A stretch of 64,000 nucleotides of DNA from JAJEFO01 sp022819605 (GTDB lineage Bacteria > Pseudomonadota > Alphaproteobacteria > Rhodobacterales > Rhodobacteraceae): assembly GCA_965221545.1 (NCBI GenBank), contig OZ244901.1, forward strand, positions 3,844,001 to 3,908,000, in the 5' to 3' direction. The notes below the pieces were generated by a model. The model was not told the DNA's origin and searched no databases. It saw nothing but the letters and a program-made list of their open reading frames with translations. The position numbers and the translations under genes are program-made. Every line of letters begins with the position of its first letter. The stretch's first letter is position 1. Shown here one piece after another: positions 16,653 to 26,379 of the stretch.

Positions 16653-18124
16653 CTGCCCAGGATCTCGCGCACCCGGCTGACCAGATTGCCGATCGGGCAT
16701 TCGAACTGTGCAGGCTGATCCCTCCACTCCTTGAGCGAGGCGCCTTCGGCTATCCTGGCACCCAGGGCGAGGTCCTTGACCTGCACGACACCGCGCGCGA
16801 CTTCGTTCGAACCTTGAATGATCGCGACGGGCGAGCCGCGCCTGTCGGCATATTTCAGCTGGTTGCCGAAATTGCGCGGATTGCCCAAGTAGACCTCGGC
16901 CCGGATGCCTGCCTCGCGGAGCATCGATGCCATCGCCTGGTACTCGCCCATCCGGTCCTGATCCATTACGGTCACGACGACCGGACCGACCGCATCGCCG
17001 CTTGACTGCCCTTTCGCGCGGAGCGCCGCAAGAAGTCGATCAACCCCTATCGAAATGCCCGTTGCAGGCACTTCCTGGCCCGTGAATCGCTTGACGAGAT
17101 CGTCGTAACGCCCGCCTCCCGCCACGCTGCCGAACTGCTGAGGGCGTCCCTTCTCGTCCCTTACCTCGAAGGTGAGATCGGCCTCGTACACCGGCCCGGT
17201 GTAGTAGCCCAGGCCGCGCACGACCGACGGGTCGATGATGACCCGGTCGGGACCGTATCCCGCTGCCTCCATGAGTTCCGCGATGCCGCGCAATTCCGCA
17301 ACGCCTTCCCCGCCTGTTACGTTGCTGCCTATGATTTCCGACAGGCGTTCCAGAGTCGCGGCATTGTCACCTTGACGTGCCTCGATGAATTCCATGACCG
17401 TTCCGGCCTGCGAGTCCGCCAGGCCAGCGCCCGCGGCAAAGTCGCCGCTTTCGTCCTTCCGTCCCTCGCCCAGCAACGAGCGGACTCCCTCGGGTCCCAG
17501 TCGGTCCAGCTTGTCGATCGAGCGCAGGACGATGCCGCGCTCCCGCTCCGCCTCTCCCGGCAGTCCAGCGACTTCCAGAACGCCGTTGAGCACCTTGCGG
17601 CTGTTGAGCCGTATCACGTAATCGCCCCTCGGAATGCCGACGGCCTCCAGCGCGTCCGAAAGCACCATGCAGATCTCGGCATCCGCGGCGATCGAGGGCG
17701 ACCCGACCGTGTCTGCATCGCATTGGTAGAACTGGCGGAATCTCCCGGGACCCGGCTTTTCGTTCCGCCACACCGGCCCGATCGCGAAGCGCCGGTACGG
17801 AGTCGGCAGCTCGTTCCGGTGCTGCGCAAAGACCCGCGCGAGAGGTGCCGTCAGGTCGTATCGCAGCGCCAGCCAGTCGCCCTCTTCGTCCTCCTGCCAA
17901 GCGAACACCCCTTCATTGGGACGATCCACGTCCGGCAGGAAACTTCCGAGGGCCTCCACCGTTTCGACAGCCGGGGACTCCAACGGCTCGAAGCCGTTGA
18001 GATGATAGACCCCCGCGATCGCATCGAGCATCGCCTTGCGTTCGACGACATCGCTGCCGAAATAGTCACGGAAGCCCCTTGGCGGTTCGGCCTTGGGTCG
18101 TGGGGGCCTTTTTTGCTTGGCCAT
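16649..18124 (-). CDS. hisS: Histidyl-tRNA synthetase
   Basis: Charges tRNA-His. The 491-residue class II synthetase shows motif 1 around GFRDYFGSDVVERKAMLDAI, motif 2 in YRRFAIGPVWRNEKPGPGRFRQFYQCDADTVG, the HisA-type loop RGLGYYTGPVYEADL and motif 3 in SVAGGGRYDDLV. The C-terminal anticodon-binding domain follows (VVVTVMDQDRMGEYQAMASMLREAGI). ATG 18124 begins the family N-terminus with a basic tail (MAKQKRPPRPKAEPP). First gene of hisS-hisZ-hisG on the minus strand. Confidence 0.93.
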   Translation of the reverse strand: MAKQKRPPRPKAEPPRGFRDYFGSDVVERKAMLDAIAGVYHLNGFEPLESPAVETVEALGSFLPDVDRPNEGVFAWQEDEEGDWLALRYDLTAPLARVFAQHRNELPTPYRRFAIGPVWRNEKPGPGRFRQFYQCDADTVGSPSIAADAEICMVLSDALEAVGIPRGDYVIRLNSRKVLNGVLEVAGLPGEAERERGIVLRSIDKLDRLGPEGVRSLLGEGRKDESGDFAAGAGLADSQAGTVMEFIEARQGDNAATLERLSEIIGSNVTGGEGVAELRGIAELMEAAGYGPDRVIIDPSVVRGLGYYTGPVYEADLTFEVRDEKGRPQQFGSVAGGGRYDDLVKRFTGQEVPATGISIGVDRLLAALRAKGQSSGDAVGPVVVTVMDQDRMGEYQAMASMLREAGIRAEVYLGNPRNFGNQLKYADRRGSPVAIIQGSNEVARGVVQVKDLALGARIAEGASLKEWRDQPAQFECPIGNLVSRVREILGR

Positions 18125-18735
18125 GAGCCATCCCTCGATCTTGACGCGCCGTGGTTTAGCCCTTGGGACAGTGAGGGACAAGAAGTTGACGCGCGGCATG
18201 CGTGCCGTCGCACGGTGCCGGGTGTCAACTTCAACCTTTCCCAGTGCCGGCAGGCCACGGCGACGTCGACCGTATGCGAGACGGTTCCGACGACAGCTTC
18301 GGACAGGACGAGCGCCCGAAGTTGCGGAACACTGCGGCAACGGAGTGCTGGAAGTTCCCCTTCTTCGGCAGCCCAGCATCGGCGGCTGCGTTGATCTCCC
18401 TGTCGACAAAGCTGGTGATCATGCGGGTGGCGGTGGCCATGGCGAAACTGGCGCAGGGTGACTGGGGGCATGGCACAGATCGACGGGATCGTCGACGCTG
18501 AACCCTCCAGCGGCAGCGAGGGTGTTGCCGAGGGCGAAGATGACCGTCGAGGCCTGCGATTGTGCGCGTCGCCCGATGACCGCGTGGATCCACCAGCCGG
18601 GACCTCCAGGCAGGCCGCCGAACGATCTTTCGGCAATTGCGAACTCAGGGGTGTGCATGCGTTGGCGTCCGCCATCGATCGCGCATTGGTCCGGTTGCAG
18701 ATGCCCGCGCACGGAATCCGGCACATCGCGAACGG
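18125..18735. other. 611-bp stretch with no supported gene
   Basis: Between hisS and the PAP2 gene. Reading frames on both strands are open, as expected in GC-rich DNA, but none shows a family motif, a start with a ribosome binding site, or consistent coding character. It may hold the hisS promoter. It could be decayed coding DNA, but I recognise no parent. Confidence 0.4.
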
Positions 18736-19476
18736 CTAGAACTTCTTGAAGATCGCGATGCCGAATCCATTCTCGAAAGTCGGCGCGATGCGCATGTCGT
18801 CGTCGAGCCTGTCCGTCGTGAATCGGACCCACACCTCCGCGATGGCGGCGCTTGCGATCACATCAGCGACGTGATGCCTGTCGGCGCGGACTCGACCAAT
18901 CGCCGTGGCGACCGCCGCGGCATAGGGAATCGCCGACCCGCGCCAGCAACTCCACTCAAGCTCGTAGCATCCGTATCGCCGCTGCAGATGCGCCGCCGCG
19001 AACCAAGCCTTCGCCACGTGCCCGGACGGAAACGAGCGCTTTCTATCCCCCGGCATGTAGTTGGGGCGCCTTTGGTTGGTGGTTCGCTTGAGCAATTCCG
19101 AGGAGCCCACCGTCGTGATCCCCGCAGCGGCGAGTTGAAAGGCGCCCTCGGCGTCAGCGGCATTGAACGTGCGCACCGCCGCCCATGCGAGCGGCACGTA
19201 CTGGGTCACGTCGCTGACGTCAGCCCAAGTGTCGCTGGCGGCCCAGGCTCTTTGGGGCGCAGATGCCAGCATCGCCATCCATGCGCAGACCCACAGAGCA
19301 TGCTCCAAGGAACGCAACGCGTGTCGTCGTCGCGAATTCGAGGTGTCAGCGTCATGTCGAACGCAGGAATCGAATCCGGCGAATATCGACCTCAACCTGC
19401 GGACCGTCGTCGGACCTCCGCTCATCACGTCCTTCGCAACCCCTCCGAGCCTGCCGCCCGGCAGGTCGTCCCGCAC
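18736..19476 (-). CDS. PAP2-superfamily phosphatase
   Basis: Membrane-associated or periplasmic acid phosphatase fold (phosphatidic acid phosphatase/haloperoxidase family). All three motifs are present: KRTTNQRRPN (KX6RP), FPSGH and GRVRADRHHVADV (SRX5HX3D, with Gly in place of Ser). A hydrophobic signal-like segment (ALWVCAWMAMLASAPQRAWA) precedes the mature part, so it probably acts in the periplasm on lipid phosphates. The start is uncertain: the given ATG leaves about 60 residues before the signal segment, and a TTG near 19305 may be the real start. The C-terminus FENGFGIAIFKKF is of unknown role. Confidence 0.75.
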   Translation of the reverse strand: MRDDLPGGRLGGVAKDVMSGGPTTVRRLRSIFAGFDSCVRHDADTSNSRRRHALRSLEHALWVCAWMAMLASAPQRAWAASDTWADVSDVTQYVPLAWAAVRTFNAADAEGAFQLAAAGITTVGSSELLKRTTNQRRPNYMPGDRKRSFPSGHVAKAWFAAAHLQRRYGCYELEWSCWRGSAIPYAAAVATAIGRVRADRHHVADVIASAAIAEVWVRFTTDRLDDDMRIAPTFENGFGIAIFKKF

Positions 19477-20061
19477 TCAGCGCGACCACTCCCGAGTGTC
19501 GGCTATCCCGTTCTCGCCCAAGGTAATCCACGCGCGGTCGGAGATCAACGACGCTCGTCGCTGAACAAGTACTGCCAAATGGCAAAATCGGCCTTGGGTC
19601 AGCCGCTGCAAGGATTCCGCTGACGACCGTCCTCGCGCGGCATTCGTGACGGCGTGACGTGGTTCCGCCGTCCACAATGTCTGTCACGGGCAGCGCGGCC
19701 GACTGAAGCCGACATGAGCGGCGCAAGGCGCAATCTGATACCGTATTGCGTGAAGTTTTCCTCCGCGATGGTACATCCGAAGACAAGCACGGAATCCTGC
19801 GCATGAGCGCCCACGATGACCGGACCTGGCAGGACTTCCCCGCACCGGCGGGCTGCCCGCAATCTCGTGCAGGTCCTTGACGTGCCTTCACCAAAAAATG
19901 AAGCGTTGCATCGCCGTCCGAGGCCAATCTTAGACCGCTCAATTGCCTCTGTGCCCAGAGACCGTGGATCAAGTCCGAATGGTGCCTGATGCCAGCGCCA
20001 ATTGCGTCACCTCAGCCATCGGGCTACATCCACTCGGAAACGCTGAGCGGAGTACAGCCAG
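19477..20061. other. 585-bp intergenic region upstream of ettA
   Basis: No gene can be supported here. Short frames on both strands lack motifs and start signals. The ettA promoter must lie within it, given the divergent PAP2 gene, but I could not pick clear -35/-10 elements. Confidence 0.4.
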
Positions 20062-21717
20062 ATGAAGGCTCACCAGTTCGTCTACCATATGGACGGAGTG
20101 TCCAAGGTGCTTCCGGGCAACCGGAAATGCCTCGAGAACATCCGCCTCTCCTTTCTTCCGGGTGTCAAGATCGGTGTCGTGGGCGTCAATGGCGCGGGCA
20201 AATCGACCCTGATGCGAATCATGGCCGGGCTTGACAAGGAATTCACTGGAGAAGCCTGGGCAGCCGACGGCATCCGTGTCGGATACCTGCCGCAGGAGCC
20301 TCAGCTGGACGACTCCCTTAACGTCCGCGAGAACGTGATGCTGGGCGTTGCGGAGAACAAGGCCAGGCTCGACCGCTTCAACGAACTCGCAATGAACTAC
20401 TCGGACGACACTGCCGAGGAGATGGCGCAACTTCAGGACGAGATCGACTCCCGGAACCTCTGGGACCTCGACGCCCAGATCGACGTTGCCATGGAGGCCC
20501 TGCGCTGTCCTGCGGATGACGCAAAGGTGGACTCGCTCTCCGGCGGCGAAAAGCGTCGCGTCGCGATATGCAGGCTTCTCCTTGAAGCGCCGGACATGCT
20601 CCTGCTTGACGAGCCGACCAACCATCTCGATGCCGAAACCGTTGCATGGCTCCAGCAGCACCTCATCAACTACAAGGGCACCTGCCTCATCGTCACGCAC
20701 GACCGCTACTTCCTGGACGACATCACTGGATGGATCCTCGAGCTCGACCGCGGTCGAGGCATTCCCTACGAGGGCAACTACTCGGCCTGGCTTGAGCAAA
20801 AGGCCAGGCGCCTCGCACAGGAGGCCCGGGAAGACCGCGCGCACCAGAAGACGCTTGAACGCGAACTCGAATGGATCCGCCAGGGCGCGAAGGCCCGCCA
20901 AGCAAAGCAGAAAGCAAGGATCAACGCCTATAACGAACTCGCGGCCCGCTCCGAGAGCGAGAAACTCTCGCGGGCCCAGATCATCATCCCGAACGGTCCG
21001 CGTCTCGGTTCAAAGGTGATCGAGGTGAACGGCCTCAAGAAGGCCATGGGCGAGAAGCTCCTGATCGAAGACCTGTCGTTCAGCTTGCCACCCGGAGGAA
21101 TCGTCGGGGTCATCGGTCCGAACGGGGCCGGAAAGACCACGCTGTTCCGGTTGCTTACCGGCCAGGAACAGCCCGACGGCGGCGGCATCGAGTTCGGCGA
21201 CACGGTGCAGCTTGCCTATGTCGACCAATCCCGCGACGATCTGGACGCCAGCGCGACCGTCTGGGAGGAAGTTTCGGCAGGTGCAGAGATCATCGAGCTC
21301 GGTGATGCCCGGCTGAACAGCCGTGCCTACTGCTCGGCATTCAATTTCCGGGGCGGGGACCAGCAAAAGAAGATGGGGATGCTGTCGGGCGGCGAGCGAA
21401 ACCGCGTCCACATGGCAAAGCTCCTGAAGGCCGGAGGAAACGTCCTGCTGCTGGACGAGCCGACCAACGACCTCGACGTGGAAACGCTGAGAGCCCTGGA
21501 AGATGCCCTGGTCGACTTTGCGGGATGCGCAGTGGTCATCTCCCACGACCGCTTTTTCCTCGACCGGATCTGCACTCACATGCTCGCTTTTGAGGGCGAA
21601 GCCCGCGTTGAATGGTTTGAAGGCAATTTCGAGGACTACGAGGAAGACAAGAAACGGCGGCTCGGCCCGGGCGCCGTGGAACCGAGGCGAATCAAGCACA
21701 AGAAATTCGCGCGGTAA
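20062..21717 (+). CDS. ettA: Energy-dependent translational throttle protein EttA (ABC-F)
   Basis: Soluble ABC-F ATPase that binds the ribosomal E-site and gates the first elongation steps. The 551-residue protein has two ABC domains: Walker A GVNGAGKST (about residues 41-49) and GPNGAGKTT in the second half, signatures LSGGEKRR and LSGGERNR, and Walker B LLLDEPTNHLDAET and LLLDEPTNDLDVET. The linker contains charged helices and KLSRAQIIIPNGPRLG, and an EttA arm is present in domain 1. The start MKAHQFVYHMDGVSKV fits the family. The stop shares bases with the next ATG (TAATG). Confidence 0.92.
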   Translation: MKAHQFVYHMDGVSKVLPGNRKCLENIRLSFLPGVKIGVVGVNGAGKSTLMRIMAGLDKEFTGEAWAADGIRVGYLPQEPQLDDSLNVRENVMLGVAENKARLDRFNELAMNYSDDTAEEMAQLQDEIDSRNLWDLDAQIDVAMEALRCPADDAKVDSLSGGEKRRVAICRLLLEAPDMLLLDEPTNHLDAETVAWLQQHLINYKGTCLIVTHDRYFLDDITGWILELDRGRGIPYEGNYSAWLEQKARRLAQEAREDRAHQKTLERELEWIRQGAKARQAKQKARINAYNELAARSESEKLSRAQIIIPNGPRLGSKVIEVNGLKKAMGEKLLIEDLSFSLPPGGIVGVIGPNGAGKTTLFRLLTGQEQPDGGGIEFGDTVQLAYVDQSRDDLDASATVWEEVSAGAEIIELGDARLNSRAYCSAFNFRGGDQQKKMGMLSGGERNRVHMAKLLKAGGNVLLLDEPTNDLDVETLRALEDALVDFAGCAVVISHDRFFLDRICTHMLAFEGEARVEWFEGNFEDYEEDKKRRLGPGAVEPRRIKHKKFAR

Positions 21718-22634
21718 TGGCCGACCTGGCACGCGGCTCCGAAAGCCCACGGCGATCGTTGGAGGGCATAGCGTGGATGGTCCTCACCGGCATCCTCTTC
21801 GTTGGAGTGACGGCAGCGGTCAAGCATGGAGCGGCGGATCTTCCTGCAGCGGAGTCCGCATTCCTGCGGTTCGCATTCGGGCTGGTTTTCCTGGCTCCCA
21901 TGACAGGAATTCTGCTCAGAACGCGCCTCAGCCGGCGCCAGTGGCAGATCGTCGGGATGCGCGGCACCGTGCATGCGCTTGGCGTCTGCCTCTGGTTCCA
22001 CGCCATGACCCGGATAACACTTGCCGAGGTCACGGCAATGAACAACCTGATCCCGGTCTACGTGACCCTCGGCGCCGTGCTGTTTCTGGGCGAGACTCTT
22101 GCGATCCGCCGGCTGGTTGCGGTCGGCATCGCGTTCCTGGGTGCCTTGCTCATCCTCAGGCCCGGGCTGCGAGAGCTCTCGGACGGGCATCTTGCAATGA
22201 TACTCGTGGCCATGTGCCTCGCTGGCAGCTACTTATTTGCAAAGCGAATGGCGGCCGAACTGCCAGCCTCGGTGATCGTGGCGATGATGTCGATCGTCGT
22301 GACGATCATTCTCCTCCCTCTGGCGATTGCTGTCTGGCGCTGGCCGACCTCCGGCGAAGTCGCCTGGATAATGCTGATCGCCTGCCTTGCAACCTGTGGC
22401 CATTACACGATGACCCGGTCCTTTGCCGCGGCTCCGCTGAGCGTGACCCAACCGGTTGCCTTCACGCCTCTCGTCTGGTCGGTGCTCATCGGATTCTTCG
22501 TGTTCCACGAGGCCATCGACGTCTGGGTCATCCTGGGAGGCTGCCTGATCATCGCCGCAGCAACGTTCATTGCCATTCGTGAATCCTTGCTGAACCGGGA
22601 CCGCAGGGGCAGCGAAGGAACAGGGGCGCTGTGA
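21717..22634 (+). CDS. DMT-superfamily (EamA) membrane transporter
   Basis: A 305-residue protein with about ten membrane segments in two EamA repeats. The first ends with MTRITLAEVTAMNNLIPVYVTLGAVLFLGETL and the second with FAAAPLSVTQPVAFTPLVWSVLIGFFVFHE, both classic family features. It starts on the last base of the ettA stop, so it is translationally coupled to ettA. Its substrate is unknown; a functional link with EttA is not expected from family knowledge. It converges with the SRAP gene with a 9-bp gap. Confidence 0.87.
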   Translation: MADLARGSESPRRSLEGIAWMVLTGILFVGVTAAVKHGAADLPAAESAFLRFAFGLVFLAPMTGILLRTRLSRRQWQIVGMRGTVHALGVCLWFHAMTRITLAEVTAMNNLIPVYVTLGAVLFLGETLAIRRLVAVGIAFLGALLILRPGLRELSDGHLAMILVAMCLAGSYLFAKRMAAELPASVIVAMMSIVVTIILLPLAIAVWRWPTSGEVAWIMLIACLATCGHYTMTRSFAAAPLSVTQPVAFTPLVWSVLIGFFVFHEAIDVWVILGGCLIIAAATFIAIRESLLNRDRRGSEGTGAL

Positions 22635-22643
22635 CCTTGCCTG

Positions 22644-23261
22644 TTATGGCGCGTTCCAGTCCACGTCATCGGCGGGTTCAACGATCAGGCGTCCGTCCGG
22701 AAACGGGCGCATCAGGTTGCGCGCAAGGGGTTCCTCCCCGTGCAGCCAGGTCTCCAGCGCGTCCGCCGCTATCAGCACGCCCATCCGGTGATGGACGTCG
22801 CGCACATCCGCAGACGGCTCACAGGTCACGGTCGCGACCTGGTGCACGGTCCGACCGCCGGGCGCTTCCCAGACGTCCGTGATCGCCGCGAAGAGGAGCA
22901 GCTCGCCCGATTTCGGGCGGATGCGCCATGCCTTCTTGCGGCGTGCCTTGCCGGTCCACTCGTACCAGCCGTCGGCGGGCACCACGGCTCGCCCGACTCC
23001 TTCGAACGCGGTCTTGTCAAACAACGTTTCGCTCCGAGCATTGATGATCGTCTCCAGTACCGGACGACCACGCGCGTTTACGCGACCTACGGGAATCATC
23101 CCCCATCGCATCCGTTCGAAGCGGTGCCCGGGGGTGTACGCGATCACGTCCTCGCCAGGAGAGATGTTGCGGCGCGGAGATTCGTTTTGCGGGACATCTT
23201 CGATGCCGAGGGCCGACGCGACTTCCGTCAGCGGCCTTTCCAGAAACATGCGTCCAGGCAT
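22644..23261 (-). CDS. SRAP (YedK/HMCES) family protein with Pro instead of catalytic Cys2
   Basis: SRAP proteins shield abasic sites in single-stranded DNA by linking the N-terminal Cys2 to the open sugar. This 205-residue protein keeps Gly3-Arg4, Asn74 and Arg76 (INARSET), Glu101 (GWYEW) and His157 (HHRM), but its N-terminus reads MPGRMF where the family has MCGR, so Cys2 is Pro. The HxRMP motif has Gly in place of Pro161. No upstream in-frame start would supply a Cys. After Met removal the protein would start with Pro, a residue that forms Schiff bases in Fpg-type glycosylases. Either inactive or mechanistically altered. Convergent with the EamA gene. Confidence 0.85.
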   Translation of the reverse strand: MPGRMFLERPLTEVASALGIEDVPQNESPRRNISPGEDVIAYTPGHRFERMRWGMIPVGRVNARGRPVLETIINARSETLFDKTAFEGVGRAVVPADGWYEWTGKARRKKAWRIRPKSGELLLFAAITDVWEAPGGRTVHQVATVTCEPSADVRDVHHRMGVLIAADALETWLHGEEPLARNLMRPFPDGRLIVEPADDVDWNAP

Positions 23262-23554
23262 CGCACCCTCGAAATCGCTGCTGCCGCCGACCCAGAATAT
23301 TCGATTCGCGCCTGTACCGTCACGACGACAGCTAACCGGTATCTGTGCGACATTTGCTGCTCCGGCAAGATCTTTCGCAGCGCGCACCGGAAAGTGCCGA
23401 ATCTCGCGCAATTGGTGTCGCCTCTGCCCTGTGCGAATCAAGCAAGTGCCAGTAATGGTTCTGCAGCCGTACGCGGGCGGGCAAGCACCCTGCCCCTTCG
23501 CACGGCGGTCCCCGTCCCGCCGGACCGGGAAAAAAGAACCAGAACCTGGAGACG

Positions 23555-24556
23555 ATGATGTCCAAAATCTCACTAGCCTGCGCAGCAGCCTTCCTTGCGT
23601 CGTCCGGAGCCGCCATTGCGGGCAGCCACCTAACCGAAGTCAGCTTCGGCACCAACTGGGTTGCCCAGGCCGAGCATGGTGGCTTCTACCAAGCCGTTGC
23701 AGACGGCACCTATGAAGAGTGCGGGCTCAAGGTCACGATCGTGCCGGGAGGGCCACAGATCAACAACCGAGCGCTGATGCTTGCAGGCAGGATCGACTTT
23801 CACATGGGCGGCGATCTTTTGCAGGCGTTCGCGGCAGCAGAGGAAAACGTGCCTGTGGTTGCGGTGGCGGCCATCTTCCAGAAGCACCCGCAAGTCATCC
23901 TTGCCCATCCCGGCGAGGCCGAAAGCTGGGACGATCTCAAGAATCTCACGCTCCTGATCGGCGACAACGGGTTTCAAAGCTACTACCAGTGGATGATGGC
24001 GGCCCACGGTTTCACCGCTGAGCAGCGCGAGCCATATACCTTCAATCCGGCACCGTTTCTGGCCGACAGACGCAAGGGAATGCAGGGCTACCTCTCGTCC
24101 GAACCGTTCCTTGTCGAAAAGACGGGCGGCTTCACGCCGAACGTGTTCCTGATTGCGGACGCGGGCTATTCCACATACGCCACGACCATCGAGACCATGG
24201 CCCGCGACATCGCCGAACGGCCTGAAGTGGTGCAGTGCTTCGTCGATGGTTCCATCAAGGGGTGGTATTCGTATCTCTACGGCGATGCGTCCGCCGCGAA
24301 CGCGTTGATCCAGGAAGCGAATCCCGAAATGTCGTCGGACAAGATCGCATATGCCATCGCGAAGATGAAAGAGCACGGCATCGTGGATTCAGGCGATTCC
24401 GAGACAATGGGAATTGGAGTCATCACGGATGCCAAGGTCGAGGACTTCTTCAACAAGATGGTCACCGCCGGCGTGATTGACGGTGACGTCGACTGGCCGG
24501 CTGCATATGACACGAGCTTCACGGGCACGGGTGTCGGCATCGACCTGAAGAAGTGA
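23555..24556 (+). CDS. NMT1/THI5-like ABC transporter substrate-binding protein
   Basis: Periplasmic binding protein of 333 residues with a signal peptide (cleavage after AIAG, near residue 23). The mature start TEVSFGTNWVAQAEHGGFYQAVADGTY is characteristic of the NMT1/ThiY-like group, which bind pyrimidine, riboflavin, nitrate or sulfonate type ligands. The GLKVTIVPGGPQINN and GRIDFHMGGDLLQAF blocks line the ligand cleft. It starts a three-gene importer operon with the ATPase 19 bp downstream. The absence of a TPP riboswitch upstream argues against a simple thiamine-precursor role; the ligand is undetermined. Confidence 0.82.
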   Translation: MMSKISLACAAAFLASSGAAIAGSHLTEVSFGTNWVAQAEHGGFYQAVADGTYEECGLKVTIVPGGPQINNRALMLAGRIDFHMGGDLLQAFAAAEENVPVVAVAAIFQKHPQVILAHPGEAESWDDLKNLTLLIGDNGFQSYYQWMMAAHGFTAEQREPYTFNPAPFLADRRKGMQGYLSSEPFLVEKTGGFTPNVFLIADAGYSTYATTIETMARDIAERPEVVQCFVDGSIKGWYSYLYGDASAANALIQEANPEMSSDKIAYAIAKMKEHGIVDSGDSETMGIGVITDAKVEDFFNKMVTAGVIDGDVDWPAAYDTSFTGTGVGIDLKK

Positions 24557-24575
24557 CCTTGACGCGGAGAGGCGC

Positions 24576-25349
24576 ATGACAGCGAGGCACGGGCGCAAGC
24601 CCCTCCTGACCATGTCCCGCATCGAGAAGACCTTCGGCGGCGAGACCGTGGCGTTGAAGGACCTGAACCTGACCGTGAACGGGGGTGACTTCCTGTCGCT
24701 GCTCGGCCCTTCGGGCTGCGGCAAGTCAACGGCCCTCAGGCTGATTGCCGGGCTCATTCACCCGACCAGCGGTCGGCTCGAATGGAGCGGCGAAAGGGGC
24801 GTCGGCGATCTGGGCATCGTGTTCCAGGAACCGACGCTCATGCCCTGGCTGACCGTCTCCCAGAACGTCTGGCTTCCGTATCGCCTTCGCGGAATCAGCT
24901 TTGCGGAGGCGCGGCACGACATCGAATCCGCGCTTGAACTCGTGGGCCTCTCGGAATTCAGCGACGCGCACCCGCGCGAACTTTCCGGCGGCATGAAAAT
25001 GCGAGTCTCCATTGCCCGCGCCATGGTCACGCGACCCCGGCTGATCCTGCTGGACGAGCCATTCGCCGCACTCGACGAGATCACCCGCTTCAAGCTGAAC
25101 AACGACCTGCTGGAGATGAAAGCCGCAATGGGCTGCACGGTGATATTCGTCACTCATTCGGTTTTTGAAAGCGTCTTCCTTTCCGACCGCGTCATCGTCA
25201 TGGCCGCGCGGCCCGGAAGGGTGATCAGCGAGATCGGCATAGACACGCCCTATCCCCGCCACGCCGACTTCCGCACCTCGAACGAATACGCGTCCCATAC
25301 AAGGGACGTGTCGAACGCGTTGGGAGAGGCCATGGGAGTTGCTGCATGA
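24576..25349 (+). CDS. ABC transporter ATP-binding protein (SsuB/TauB/NrtD type)
   Basis: ATPase subunit of 257 residues for the NMT1-type importer. It shows Walker A GPSGCGKST, Q-loop VFQEPTLMPWLTV, signature LSGGMKMRVSIARAM (Met-Lys after GG, common in this subfamily), Walker B LILLDEPFAALDEITR and the switch His in VTHSVFESVFLSDRV. It lacks a C-terminal regulatory domain, as is usual for the SsuB group. The stop overlaps the permease start (ATGA). Confidence 0.9.
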   Translation: MTARHGRKPLLTMSRIEKTFGGETVALKDLNLTVNGGDFLSLLGPSGCGKSTALRLIAGLIHPTSGRLEWSGERGVGDLGIVFQEPTLMPWLTVSQNVWLPYRLRGISFAEARHDIESALELVGLSEFSDAHPRELSGGMKMRVSIARAMVTRPRLILLDEPFAALDEITRFKLNNDLLEMKAAMGCTVIFVTHSVFESVFLSDRVIVMAARPGRVISEIGIDTPYPRHADFRTSNEYASHTRDVSNALGEAMGVAA

Positions 25350-26197
25350 ACCCGTCCGAAGACGCAGTCCCGACCCTGGACAAGGAAGAGGAAATCCGGG
25401 CAAGACGCGACCGGATCAACCGCGTTGCCAAGTGGACGCTTCCAAGCCTCGTCATGGCGCTCAGCCTGCTCGCCTGGCATCTCTACGTGACGCTGAATGA
25501 CGTTCCCCACTACGTGCTGCCGGGGCCGATTCCCGTCGGCAATTCGATCATTGAGGACTGGGCATTGCTCTGGCCCGCGATGCTGACCACTTCGCGCCTG
25601 ACGATCCTCGCGCTTTTCCTCGCCGTGACGGGCGGCGTTGCCCTTGCAGTGGCCTTCACCCAGTCACGTTGGGCGGAGATGAGCTTCTTTCCCTATGCCG
25701 TGATCCTCCAGGTTACGCCCGTTGTCGCCATTGCCCCCCTGCTGCAGATCTACGTGGACAGCGCCTTCGTCGCGGCGCTTCTCTGCGCCTGGATCGTGGC
25801 CTTCTTCCCGATCCTCTCCAACACGACAACAGGCCTCAAGTCCGCCGACCACAACCTGCATGACCTGTTCACGATCTACGGTGCCACGCGTTGGCAAAGA
25901 CTCCGTTACCTGGCCGCACCGTCCGCGTTGCCCTACTTCCTCGGCGGGCTCAGGATTGCCGGAGGACTGGCCCTCATTGGCGCGGTGGTTGCCGAGTTTG
26001 TCATCGGCCGCGCCGGCACCGGGCTTGGACTCGCGTCGACACTGCTCGAAGCGTCATACCGCTTCAACTTCGGACGCCTCTATGCAGCGCTGATCCTGAT
26101 CTCGATCCTTGGCATCGGAATTTTCGCGATCACCTCGCTGATCAGCCACCTGATGCTTCGCAAATGGCACGAGAGCGCATTGACTCGCGAGATGTGA
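25346..26197 (+). CDS. ABC transporter permease (SsuC/ThiX type)
   Basis: Membrane subunit of 283 residues. A charged 30-residue N-terminal leader (DKEEEIRARRDRINRV) precedes about six membrane segments, and the coupling loop TIYGATRWQRLRYLAAPSALPYFLGGLRIAGG is the binding-protein-dependent transport motif of this family. It ends the importer operon. The next gene, an HpcH-type aldolase, starts 182 bp later with its own ribosome binding site and may or may not be co-transcribed. Confidence 0.88.
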   Translation: MNPSEDAVPTLDKEEEIRARRDRINRVAKWTLPSLVMALSLLAWHLYVTLNDVPHYVLPGPIPVGNSIIEDWALLWPAMLTTSRLTILALFLAVTGGVALAVAFTQSRWAEMSFFPYAVILQVTPVVAIAPLLQIYVDSAFVAALLCAWIVAFFPILSNTTTGLKSADHNLHDLFTIYGATRWQRLRYLAAPSALPYFLGGLRIAGGLALIGAVVAEFVIGRAGTGLGLASTLLEASYRFNFGRLYAALILISILGIGIFAITSLISHLMLRKWHESALTREM

Positions 26198-26379
26198 CCG
26201 CAGCCCATCCTGCAAGACATGCCATCCCGGCACATTCAGCCGTCATGCCGGATGCCGACATCATCGAGCAAGTTACGCCGGGCAGATCGTCACGCCGCAC
26301 CTGCATCTGATTGACATGGACCGTCTGCTCGCATGATCTCTTGGGGATGCATGGGCAAGTGGTCCAGGGGGAGAACGAC

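Noticed and set aside
18125..18735. Possible small coding genes between hisS and the PAP2 gene
   Set aside because: Several short frames exist but none has motifs, a ribosome binding site or a recognisable parent.
23262..23554. TPP riboswitch in front of the NMT1-type importer
   Set aside because: I looked for the CTGAGA and related core elements of the TPP aptamer and found none.
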